Shown here: one piece after another, positions 57,138 to 64,000 of the stretch
How positions within the stretch are numbered: the first letter of the stretch is position 1
How the letters are laid out: each line of letters starts with the position of its first letter
Source of the DNA: Clostridiales bacterium
GTDB taxonomy: Bacteria; Bacillota; Clostridia; Peptostreptococcales; Acidaminobacteraceae
Assembly (NCBI GenBank): GCA_016933835.1
Contig: JAFGAC010000194.1
Location: 1-64,000 of the forward strand
Length of the DNA: 64,000 nt
Reading direction: 5' to 3'
Position numbers and translations under genes: made by a program
Notes under the pieces: generated by a model
Database searches by the model: none
What the model was told of the DNA's origin: nothing
The model's input: the letters and a program-made list of their open reading frames with translations, nothing else

Positions 57138-57455
57138 ATGAAAATCTATGATGAAGCACATGCCTTAGTCAAAGCAATAAGAGAATCTTCCGAATATAGA
57201 CATTACAAAGAACTTTTAGAAGAAATTGAAAATAACAGCAGTCTGAAAATTATGATTGATGACTACCATAATCGTCAAATGGAAATGCAAAAAAAACAAT
57301 TGTTGAACAGTCAAATTTCGCAAGAAGATGAAGAAAAATTAAAACAATTGATAACAGTTATGTCAAAAGATCCTAAAACTTTAGAGTATTTAAATGCAGA
57401 AATGAAATTTGCACAGATTATGTCTGATGTAAGTAAGATATTATCTGAATTGTAA
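57138..57455 (+). CDS. YlbF/YmcA-family regulator
   Basis: A 105-residue all-helical protein matching the YlbF/YmcA (Com_YlbF) family: IYDEAHALVKAIRESSEYRHYKELLEEI and PKTLEYLNAEMKFAQIMSDVSKILSEL. In Bacillus, family members form a complex with RNase Y that affects RNA processing and sporulation; here it lies next to RNase J, which suits an RNA role. AGGTTTAATAAG precedes the ATG. A strong terminator follows. Confidence 0.88.
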   Translation: MKIYDEAHALVKAIRESSEYRHYKELLEEIENNSSLKIMIDDYHNRQMEMQKKQLLNSQISQEDEEKLKQLITVMSKDPKTLEYLNAEMKFAQIMSDVSKILSEL

Positions 57456-57459
57456 TAGA

Positions 57460-57488
57460 AACCCTCATTTTAATGAGGGTTATTTTAT
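57460..57488 (+). terminator. Rho-independent terminator after the ylbF-like gene
   Basis: AACCCTCATT (57460-57469) pairs with AATGAGGGTT (57472-57481) and is followed by ATTTTAT. Confidence 0.85.
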
Positions 57489-57523
57489 GGTAAAATAATT
57501 TTGAAATTTATATGAGGTGCGAT

Positions 57524-58534
57524 ATGAAAAATATTCTATTTATGTTTTTAATAATTTCATTGATTTTAATTGCTGGATGCAGTAAAACTGAATTTTTTCA
57601 AAATTTCACTGAGGCTGTTGACTCAGAAAATGATACAGTTTTTGAAATAGTGATACCGAGTGGTGCTTCGAGTGATAAAATAGCCGATATTTTGTTAGAT
57701 AATGAACTTATTACGAATAAATTGGTTTTTAAAGAAACTGCAAAAGAGATGGGTGCTGATACAAAATTTCAAGCTGGAACATATCATTTAATGCAATCAA
57801 TGGATATGAATACAATAATCGATATTATAAGCAAAGGCAAAACCTATGAAGAAATTTTGACTATTACAATTCCTGAAGGATTTGAACTGAATCAGATTGT
57901 GAAGAGAATTGAAGATTTAGGCATTGCAACTGAAGACCAGATAATGGATGTACTTAAAAATGATCAGTTTTCTTATAAATTTTTGGAGTATGTAAATAGA
58001 GATTTTTATCTAGAAGGATTTTTATTTCCAGATACTTATATTATTAAAGAAGATGCCACAGCACATGAAGTCATTGATAAGATGCTCAATAGATTTGATT
58101 CGATATTCAAAGATGACTATTACTTGAAAATGGATGAAATGAATATGACAATGAATGAAATAATCACACTTGCATCAATAATTGAACGTGAGGCTAAACT
58201 TGATTCAGAAAGAGCGATTATATCCAGCGTATTCCACAACAGATTAGATATAAACATGAAATTACAGTCATGTGCCACTATTCAATATGCGTTAGGAGAA
58301 AGAAAAGAAATTCTAACATATAATGATTTAGAAATTCAATCTGACTATAATACGTACAAATACTATGGACTACCACCTGCTCCAATTGCTTCGCCTGGAG
58401 AAAAATCAATTGTCGCTGCATTATATCCTGATGATACAGAATATTTATTTTTTGTAACGACTGAGAAAAATGACGGTTCGCATTATTTTAGCAAAACATA
58501 TGAAGAACAGATTGATAATAAAAATAAAAAGTAG
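57524..58534 (+). CDS. mltG: endolytic transglycosylase MltG, predicted lipoprotein form
   Basis: Cuts new glycan strands of peptidoglycan, setting their length. 336 residues. YceG/MltG landmarks are IPSGASSDKIADILLDN, the catalytic-type ASIIEREAKLDSERAIISSVFHNRL and PPAPIASPGEKSIVAAL. The N-terminus ends in LIAG|C (about residue 22), a lipobox, so it may be lipid-anchored rather than held by a membrane helix as in E. coli. The ATG at 57524 is 4 nt after GAGGTG. The ATG at 57512 is less likely. A conserved neighbour of trmR and trhP. Confidence 0.9.
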   Translation: MKNILFMFLIISLILIAGCSKTEFFQNFTEAVDSENDTVFEIVIPSGASSDKIADILLDNELITNKLVFKETAKEMGADTKFQAGTYHLMQSMDMNTIIDIISKGKTYEEILTITIPEGFELNQIVKRIEDLGIATEDQIMDVLKNDQFSYKFLEYVNRDFYLEGFLFPDTYIIKEDATAHEVIDKMLNRFDSIFKDDYYLKMDEMNMTMNEIITLASIIEREAKLDSERAIISSVFHNRLDINMKLQSCATIQYALGERKEILTYNDLEIQSDYNTYKYYGLPPAPIASPGEKSIVAALYPDDTEYLFFVTTEKNDGSHYFSKTYEEQIDNKNKK

Positions 58535-58541
58535 GGATAAA

Positions 58542-59204
58542 ATGATGCAGTTTATTAACGAAAATGCCCAAAAATACTTGATTTCAATGATCAAATCAAA
58601 TTCTGATGCATTGGAAGAACTTAGAGTAAAATCCGAAAATGAAAACGTTCCGATTATTCATAGGGATGTTGAAAACATGTTGAAATTATTGGTTAAGATG
58701 AATCACTCTAAATCAATTTTAGAAATTGGAACAGCCGTAGGATATTCATCTTTAATGTTTGCAGAGATTGGTGCTGATATCACAGTCACAACACTTGAAA
58801 GATATGAAAAAATGTATGAAAAAGCGATTTTCAATATTGAATTATTTAAAAAAAGCAATCAGATAAATGCTATTTTTGGAAATGCTGGAGATTTGCTGAA
58901 ATCAATGGAAAAAACTTTTGATCTAGTTTTTATTGATGCTGCAAAAAGTCATTACAGAGAATTTTTTGAATTATCCTTAAAAAATTTGAATAAAGGCGGC
59001 GTCATCATTTCTGATAATGTGCTCTTTAAAGGAAGAACTGTAAGTGATGAATATGTTGAGCGAAGAAACAAAACAATTACAAGAAATATGAGGAATTATT
59101 TGGATTTTATTAATGAACCACCATTTTTTTCTGTAATTTTACCAATAGGAGATGGATTGTCTATTACAATCATTGAGGAGGATGCAAATGAAAAAAATCA
59201 ATAG
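58542..59204 (+). CDS. trmR: tRNA 5-hydroxyuridine methyltransferase (TrmR-like)
   Basis: SAM-dependent O-methyltransferase of 220 residues: EIGTAVGYSSLMFAEIGADITVTTLER (SAM binding), DLVFIDAAKSHYREFFEL and VIISDNVLFKG. In B. subtilis the homologue YrrM (TrmR) methylates 5-hydroxyuridine at tRNA wobble position 34, and the neighbour YrrO supplies that hydroxylation; the same gene pair is here. The start at 58542 follows TAGGGAT; a longer frame starts inside mltG. It overlaps trhP by 17 nt. Confidence 0.88.
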   Translation: MMQFINENAQKYLISMIKSNSDALEELRVKSENENVPIIHRDVENMLKLLVKMNHSKSILEIGTAVGYSSLMFAEIGADITVTTLERYEKMYEKAIFNIELFKKSNQINAIFGNAGDLLKSMEKTFDLVFIDAAKSHYREFFELSLKNLNKGGVIISDNVLFKGRTVSDEYVERRNKTITRNMRNYLDFINEPPFFSVILPIGDGLSITIIEEDANEKNQ

Positions 59205-60435
59205 GGTTGAAATACTAGCGCCTGCAGGCGACTTAGATAAACTGAAATATGCCATAATTTACGGAGCGGATGCTGTGTATTTGGGTGGTCAGACATTTGG
59301 ATTAAGAGCGGCATCAAAGAATTTTACAATTGAAGAAATGAAAGAGGGAATTTCTTTTGCACATGAACGCAATGCAAAAGTATATTTGACACTTAACATT
59401 ATTCCTCACAATGAAGATATCAATGAACTCGAAGCATATTTAACACTTTTAAAGGAAGTGCCATTTGATGCTGTAATCTTATCTGATCCTGGAACTTTAA
59501 TGTATGTAAAAGAACATTTGCCAGAAATGGAAATTCATTTAAGTACTCAAGCAAACAATACAAATTTTATGAGTGCTCGATTTTGGACTACTCAGGGAGT
59601 TTCTCGCATAGTACTTGCGCGAGAAATGTCTTTGGAAGAAATTAAAGAGACAGTAGAAAAAACAAAAGATTTAAATATTGAATATGAAGTGTTTGTTCAT
59701 GGCGCCATGTGCATTTCATATTCAGGTCGTTGTCTATTATCGAATTATATGACCTCTAGAGATGCCAATAAAGGAGATTGTGCTCAGTCATGCCGTTGGA
59801 AGTACCATCTTGTTGAAGAAAAAAGACCTGGTGAGTACTATCCTGTTGTTGAAGATGAAAAAGGTACATATTTTTTCAACTCAAAAGATCTGTGTGTCAT
59901 AAACCATATCAATCAAGTTATTGAGAGTGGCGTAAAAAGCATCAAGATTGAGGGTAGAAACAAGAGCATCTATTATGTGGCAAATATCGTCAGGGCATAT
60001 AAAGCTGCTGTAGATTCTTATTACAGCACGCCAGAATTCTCTGTCGATGATAACTGGTTGAAAGAGATAAAAAAAGCAAGTCATCGCCAATTTACAACGG
60101 GTTTCTATTTTAAGAAACCAGATGAAAATGATCAGCTTTACACAACAAGTTCATATATAAGAGAATATGATTTCATAGGCATTGTATTGGAATATGATGA
60201 AGTTTCAAAAATTGCGACTGTCGAGCAAAGAAATAAATTCAGCACAGGTGAAATTATAGAAATTATGGGACCTGACTTTTTTCTTGCTGAAATGAAAATA
60301 GGAGAACTATATGATGAAAATGGCATTAAAATTTCTGAAGCTCCACACGCTAAACAAATAGTAAAACTCAAATCAGAAATTCCATTGAAACCATATTACT
60401 TATTGAGAAGAGAGAGGGATGCTAATAATGAATAG
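59188..60435 (+). CDS. trhP: U32-family tRNA hydroxylation protein (TrhP/YrrO-like)
   Basis: A peptidase-U32-family protein of 415 residues that probably uses prephenate and an Fe-S cluster to hydroxylate U34 of tRNA. It has [27 protein letters not shown] at the start and cysteines in [22 protein letters not shown], the expected cluster/active-site set. B. subtilis has two paralogues (YrrN and YrrO) side by side; only one is here. The C-terminal beta-barrel (about 330-415) is complete. The ATG at 59188 follows GAGGAGG. It overlaps udk by 8 nt. Confidence 0.87.
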   Translation: MKKINRVEILAPAGDLDKLKYAIIYGADAVYLGGQTFGLRAASKNFTIEEMKEGISFAHERNAKVYLTLNIIPHNEDINELEAYLTLLKEVPFDAVILSDPGTLMYVKEHLPEMEIHLSTQANNTNFMSARFWTTQGVSRIVLAREMSLEEIKETVEKTKDLNIEYEVFVHGAMCISYSGRCLLSNYMTSRDANKGDCAQSCRWKYHLVEEKRPGEYYPVVEDEKGTYFFNSKDLCVINHINQVIESGVKSIKIEGRNKSIYYVANIVRAYKAAVDSYYSTPEFSVDDNWLKEIKKASHRQFTTGFYFKKPDENDQLYTTSSYIREYDFIGIVLEYDEVSKIATVEQRNKFSTGEIIEIMGPDFFLAEMKIGELYDENGIKISEAPHAKQIVKLKSEIPLKPYYLLRRERDANNE

Positions 60436-61057
60436 GCCTATATTAATTGGAATTTCAGGTGGTACTGGAAGTGGCAAGACAACTGTTGCGAGAGCGATAT
60501 TTGCATCATTGCCGGAAAGTAATATCACTATAATTGCTCAAGACTCTTATTATAAAGAACAATCAAGTTTAAGCTTTGAAGAAAGAGTCAAAACAAATTA
60601 TGATCATCCTTTAGCTTTTGACAATGATTTACTTAAAAAACAGTTGATTAAATTACTTGACCATGAGCAAATTGAAATGCCAGTATATAATTTTTCAATA
60701 CATAATCGCTCAAATGAGACTATTACGGTTTTCCCTAAAGATATTATTATTTTAGAAGGCATTATGATTTTAGAAGATGAATCTCTTAGGAATCTAATGG
60801 ATATTAAAATATTTGTGGATACTGACCCTGATGTGAGAATTATCAGAAGAATTGTAAGAGACATCAATGAACGAGGAAGAACTTTGGAATCAGTAATTGA
60901 TCAGTATCTTAATACTGTGAAGCCTGCACATGAGCAATTTATTGAACCAAGCAAAAAATTTGCAGATATTATCATTCCTGAAGGTGGTTACAATAAAGTC
61001 GCTATAGATATCATGGTTGCTAAAGTTCAGTCAATCATAAAAGAAAAAATGGATTAA
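60428..61057 (+). CDS. udk: uridine kinase
   Basis: Phosphorylates uridine and cytidine. The P-loop [15 protein letters not shown] (about residues 8-22), QDSYYKEQS and [17 protein letters not shown] are clear. 209 residues. Conserved next to trhP in Firmicutes. The ATG at 60428 is about 8 nt after GAGGGA; an ATG at 60419 is too close to the ribosome site. Confidence 0.95.
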   Translation: MNRPILIGISGGTGSGKTTVARAIFASLPESNITIIAQDSYYKEQSSLSFEERVKTNYDHPLAFDNDLLKKQLIKLLDHEQIEMPVYNFSIHNRSNETITVFPKDIIILEGIMILEDESLRNLMDIKIFVDTDPDVRIIRRIVRDINERGRTLESVIDQYLNTVKPAHEQFIEPSKKFADIIIPEGGYNKVAIDIMVAKVQSIIKEKMD

Positions 61058-61068
61058 GGTGAACTTCA

Positions 61069-61899
61069 ATGGATAGTAATACAAATTTATTTGCTTTGAT
61101 TGGCCATCCTATTGAACATTCTCTTTCTCCGGAATTTCAGAACAAACTAATTGAATTATATGATTTGAATAGTGTCTATTTAGCTTTTGATGTTTTACCG
61201 GATAATTTGAAATATATAAAAGAAACTATTAAAAGCCTAAATATTAAAGGTTTGAATGTTACTGTACCATATAAAGAACGCATTATTCCATATTTAGATG
61301 ACATTGATGAAGGTGCTGAAAAAATTGGTGCTGTAAACACTATAATTTACGAGAATAACAGGTTGAAAGGCTTTAATACCGATATCATCGGTTTTCAAAA
61401 AATGATTGAATCATTGAATATCAATATCCATGAATATAATGTAGTTGTAATTGGATCTGGTGGTGCTTCAAAAGCAATCATCAAAGCTTTTGAGAACTTA
61501 CATGTTGAAAATATACATATATTCAATAGAACTATAAAAAACAGTGAAGAGTTGTTAAAAAAATTTGAATTTAAATCCAAAAAAATTTCTATGTTAAATG
61601 AATTTAGCATAGGAGATGATATGTTAATAATAAATACAACTTCCATTGGCTTAAAGAGCAATGAAAGCCCAGTTGAAATCAATAAAAGAGTCAAAAACTC
61701 TATTTTGATAGACATTATATATAATCCAATTGAAACAAAATTGATTAGAGATGCCAAAGAAAATGGTATATATACACTAAATGGTTTACCTATGTTGATT
61801 TATCAGGGTCAGGCATCCTTCAGCATTTGGAATAGAATTGATGACCCATATAAATATCATGAATTATTGAGACAAATTCTACTTGAAAAGTTGGTGTAA
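61069..61899 (+). CDS. aroE: shikimate 5-dehydrogenase
   Basis: Reduces 3-dehydroshikimate to shikimate with NADPH. GHPIEHSLSPEFQN (about residues 13-26), the catalytic lysine in NVTVPYKERI, the conserved AVNTI, FNTDIIGF and the Rossmann motif VIGSGGASKAI are present. 276 residues. AAGGTGAAC precedes the ATG; aroK follows after one base. Confidence 0.94.
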   Translation: MDSNTNLFALIGHPIEHSLSPEFQNKLIELYDLNSVYLAFDVLPDNLKYIKETIKSLNIKGLNVTVPYKERIIPYLDDIDEGAEKIGAVNTIIYENNRLKGFNTDIIGFQKMIESLNINIHEYNVVVIGSGGASKAIIKAFENLHVENIHIFNRTIKNSEELLKKFEFKSKKISMLNEFSIGDDMLIINTTSIGLKSNESPVEINKRVKNSILIDIIYNPIETKLIRDAKENGIYTLNGLPMLIYQGQASFSIWNRIDDPYKYHELLRQILLEKLV

Positions 61900-61900
61900 T

Positions 61901-62404
61901 ATGAAAAATATTGTTTTTATTGGAATGATGGGTTCAGGAAAATCAATAGTCGGTAAAAAATTATCTGAAACACTGGGTACATTTTTTTACGATACAGATC
62001 ATATTATTGAATCGAGAGAAGGTAAAACAATCAGTGAGATATTTGAATTGTTCGGTGAAAGTTATTTCAGAAAATTGGAAGAGGATATCGTCAAAGAAAT
62101 ATCAAATTACGAAAATTCAGTAATTTCAACAGGCGGTGGCATTATTTTGAATCCAGTGAATATTGAAAGGCTGAAGAAAAACAGTTTTATAATCTATTTA
62201 GAAAATTCGATTGATGAATTGATATCTCATTTAAATGATGAGACACAGAACAGACCTTTGCTTGCGAATGAAAATATTTATTTTAAATTGAATGAATTAT
62301 TTAAACAAAGAGAGAATCTATATAAAAAAAATGCGGATTTTATAATTGAAAATGAAAATATGGAAGATACTATAAAGAAAATTATCAATTTAGATATAAT
62401 CTAA
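61901..62404 (+). CDS. aroK: shikimate kinase
   Basis: Phosphorylates shikimate at the 3-position. P-loop GMMGSGKSIVGKKL, DTDHIIE, ESYFRKLEEDIV and STGGGIIL are intact. 167 residues. The ATG at 61901 follows a weak GGTG within the end of aroE; the longer frame from 61883 has no ribosome site. Acts directly after aroE in the pathway. Confidence 0.93.
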   Translation: MKNIVFIGMMGSGKSIVGKKLSETLGTFFYDTDHIIESREGKTISEIFELFGESYFRKLEEDIVKEISNYENSVISTGGGIILNPVNIERLKKNSFIIYLENSIDELISHLNDETQNRPLLANENIYFKLNELFKQRENLYKKNADFIIENENMEDTIKKIINLDII

Positions 62405-62422
62405 GAATAGAGGACTGAATAA

Positions 62423-62851
62423 ATGAATATATTAGTGATTAATGGTCCGAATATAAATATGCTCGGAAAAAGAGAAAAGGCTCTTTATGGGTCCATGACA
62501 TATGAGAACCTCAAAAATAATTTAGATGATTTTTCAACTAAATATAATGTTGAAATAGAATTTTTTCAAAGTTCTATAGAAGGTGAAATAGTAGATAAAA
62601 TTCATGAATTCGAAAAATTCGATGGTATTATAATTAATCCTGCAGCATATAGTCATTATTCGATTGCCATATTGGATGCTTTAAAAATACCTGATATTCC
62701 AATTATTGAAGTGCATATCAGCAATGTTCACAGTAGAGAAGATTATAGAAAAGAACTTTTAACCGCACAGGCTGCTGTAGGAGTTATCGCTGGACTAGGC
62801 TTTAAAGGATATGAATTAGCAATTGAATATATTGTAGCCACAAAGGCCTAA
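62423..62851 (+). CDS. aroQ: 3-dehydroquinate dehydratase, type II
   Basis: Dehydrates 3-dehydroquinate to 3-dehydroshikimate, the step before aroE. Type II signatures: LVINGPNINMLGKREK, the catalytic Tyr in EKALYGSMTYE, FFQSSIEGEIVDKIH, IINPAAYSHYSIA and VHISNVHSREDYRK. 142 residues. It completes an aroE-aroK-aroQ mini-cluster; the other shikimate genes are not in the window. Confidence 0.95.
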   Translation: MNILVINGPNINMLGKREKALYGSMTYENLKNNLDDFSTKYNVEIEFFQSSIEGEIVDKIHEFEKFDGIIINPAAYSHYSIAILDALKIPDIPIIEVHISNVHSREDYRKELLTAQAAVGVIAGLGFKGYELAIEYIVATKA

Positions 62852-62855
62852 TGTG

Positions 62856-62864
62856 TGGTAAAAT
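62856..62864 (+). promoter_or_regulatory. extended -10 candidate before efp
   Basis: TGGTAAAAT at 62856-62864, the same nonamer as before the first gene of the window. No convincing -35 at the usual distance. Confidence 0.4.
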
Positions 62865-62907
62865 AATATGAGACTATTTTGAGAAATTATTTACGGAGGT
62901 TTTATAC

Positions 62908-63465
62908 ATGATTTCAGCTAGTGAATTCAGAAAAGGTGTGACGTTTCAAGTTAATAATAGACCCTGTGTGGTTGTTGATTTTCAACATGTAAAACCTGGA
63001 AAAGGTGCTGCATTTGTCAGAACGAAATACAAAGATTTAATAACAGGGGCTATTAGAGATGAAGCTTTTAATCCATCTGAAAAATTCCCAAGAGCTCATA
63101 TTGAAACAAAGACAATGCAATTTTTATATAGTGACAGTGATTTATATTATTTTATGGATAATGAAACGTATGAGCAAGTACCAATATCTTTTGAATTGGT
63201 TGAAGATGCCATAAAGTTCATTAAAGAAAATGATAATGCAACACTGAAATTCTATCAAGGAAATTGTTTTATTGTTGAAGCACCAAACTTTGTTGAATTA
63301 ATTGTGACAGAAGCAGAACCGAGTGTAAAAGGTGATACGGCTTCAAATGTTACAAAAAAAGTTATTGTTGAAACAGGCGCAGAAGTGTACGTTCCTATGT
63401 TTGTAAATGAAGGGGATGTCATAAAAATCGATACAAGAACCGGTGATTACTTATCAAGAGTATAA
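62908..63465 (+). CDS. efp: translation elongation factor P
   Basis: Helps ribosomes through proline-rich stretches. Three beta-domains, 185 residues: N-terminal [12 protein letters not shown], the modification loop [16 protein letters not shown] with the tip lysine (Lys32), and the C-terminal [13 protein letters not shown]. No modification enzyme gene is nearby. ACGGAGG precedes the ATG. Confidence 0.97.
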   Translation: MISASEFRKGVTFQVNNRPCVVVDFQHVKPGKGAAFVRTKYKDLITGAIRDEAFNPSEKFPRAHIETKTMQFLYSDSDLYYFMDNETYEQVPISFELVEDAIKFIKENDNATLKFYQGNCFIVEAPNFVELIVTEAEPSVKGDTASNVTKKVIVETGAEVYVPMFVNEGDVIKIDTRTGDYLSRV

Positions 63466-63478
63466 AAGGAGGTAACAA

Positions 63479-63865
63479 ATGAGTTATTTAACAGAAAAAG
63501 TGGCTTACATTAGAGGTAAAGCTGATGGTATGCAAATTGACGAATCAACAAATGAAGGTAATATTATTTTAGAACTTATTGATTTATTATCAGATTTTGC
63601 TGAAGAAATTGAAGAATTAAATGAAGAAGTTGGAGAAATTGACGAATATCTTGACATTATTGACGAAGATCTTGATGATCTGGAAGATTTTGTCTATGAA
63701 GAAGACGATCTAGATTATGATTATGATGAAGTAGAATGTCCTCATTGTGGAGAAGTTATGCATGTTGATTCAGATATATTTGAAACAGGTGAATGTGAAA
63801 AAGAATTAACTTGTCCAAATTGTAATGAAACATTTATTTTAGATAATGATGAGTGTGAAGAATAA
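63479..63865 (+). CDS. CD1247-type N-terminal domain protein with zinc ribbon
   Basis: A 128-residue very acidic protein. The N-terminal part (LTEKVAYIRGKADGMQID) matches the conserved clostridial CD1247-type domain; a long Glu/Asp-rich helical middle follows (about 40-90); the C-terminal zinc ribbon has paired CPHC and CPNC. The function is unknown. AAAGGAGG precedes the ATG. It lies 13 nt after efp, so it is probably co-transcribed with it. Confidence 0.85.
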   Translation: MSYLTEKVAYIRGKADGMQIDESTNEGNIILELIDLLSDFAEEIEELNEEVGEIDEYLDIIDEDLDDLEDFVYEEDDLDYDYDEVECPHCGEVMHVDSDIFETGECEKELTCPNCNETFILDNDECEE

Positions 63866-63888
63866 CCCGTTTATCGGGTTATTTTATT
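63861..63888 (+). terminator. Rho-independent terminator after the CD1247-type gene
   Basis: AATAACCCG (63861-63869) pairs with CGGGTTATT (63875-63883), a 5-nt loop and a T-rich tail. The 5' arm overlaps the stop codon. Confidence 0.88.
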
Positions 63889-63915
63889 GTTAAACAACTG
63901 ATAGTTTGGTATAAT
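63887..63915 (+). promoter_or_regulatory. promoter of the Asp23/Gls24 gene
   Basis: TTGTTA (63887-63892), a 17-bp spacer and TATAAT (63910-63915) with an extended TGG just before it. Confidence 0.7.
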
Positions 63916-63937
63916 TTAGTTGATTGGAGGCGTTATT

Positions 63938-64000
63938 ATGTCTGATTACGTAGAAAAAGAAATTGTTGAAACAAATGAAATAGGGCAAGTTCATATATCG
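63938..64000 (+). CDS. Asp23/Gls24 family protein (5' end only)
   Basis: The first 21 codons of a gene cut off by the window edge. MSDYVEKEIVETNEIGQVHIS fits the usual N-terminus of Asp23/Gls24 envelope-stress proteins, and the gene follows efp and CD1247 in the usual clostridial order. GGAGG lies 7 nt before the ATG. The call rests on a short sequence and context. Confidence 0.7.
   Translation, partial: MSDYVEKEIVETNEIGQVHIS

Overview
The window is a continuous, gene-dense stretch of chromosome from an AT-rich, low-GC Gram-positive anaerobe, most probably a member of the Clostridia. The pointers are the six-cysteine SCIFF peptide with its radical SAM maturase, HemZ, a glycyl radical enzyme with its activase, two T-box leaders in front of aminoacyl-tRNA synthetase genes, SpoIID, YlbF, IreB, RNase J, and the gene orders ruvAB-spoIID-queA-tgt-yajC and ireB-ruvX-yrzB...mltG-trmR-trhP-udk. 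I cannot name the species. Almost every gene lies on the + strand; only ilvE is on the - strand. I see no rRNA, tRNA, CRISPR array, prophage or complete insertion sequence.

Region 1 (1-16.2 kb) is the least housekeeping-like part. It starts with a structured sequence resembling the right end of an IS200/IS605 element, then a UPF0182 membrane protein and a Cache-GGEEF diguanylate cyclase. Next comes a tightly coupled operon at 4.5-10.3 kb: MtaD deaminase, MtnA isomerase, a nucleoside phosphorylase with an inosine-type base pocket, a class II aldolase, a Cys/Met-type PLP enzyme and an EamA exporter. I read it as a deaminating salvage route for 5'-methylthioadenosine, and possibly 5'-deoxyadenosine, ending in DHAP plus an aldehyde. 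A GlnJ/GlnL-like two-component pair, an NhaC antiporter and a YjjI-type glycyl radical enzyme with its activase follow.

Region 2 (16.2-34.7 kb) holds ruvAB, spoIID, queA, tgt, yajC, sfsA, the SCIFF locus (scfA-scfB), a gamma-carbonic anhydrase homologue, secDF, a LapA-domain protein, recJ, apt, rel, dtd, a metallo-beta-lactamase-fold hydrolase and hemZ. Region 3 (34.7-44.5 kb) starts with a T-box leader and hisS-aspS, then an RseC-like protein, glyA, an ECF-type S component, a NimA-like flavoprotein, a WG-repeat lipoprotein with a small membrane partner, and rarA. The hisS leader carries Asp-type signals at both tRNA-reading positions.

Region 4 (44.5-64 kb) has ilvE (-), a GNAT-like protein, iscR-iscS-iscU-mnmA for Fe-S clusters and tRNA thiolation, a T-box plus alaS, ireB, a ferredoxin-type aldo/keto reductase, ruvX, a His-rich DUF1292 protein, fur, rnjA, ylbF, mltG, the tRNA wobble-uridine genes trmR and trhP, udk, aroE-aroK-aroQ, efp, a CD1247-type zinc-ribbon protein, and the first 21 codons of an Asp23/Gls24 gene cut by the window edge. 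The genes are packed with 1-14 nt overlaps, and Rho-independent terminators divide them into short operons. Several starts were moved downstream of the longest open frame to the codon with a properly spaced Shine-Dalgarno sequence; each case is noted in its entry.
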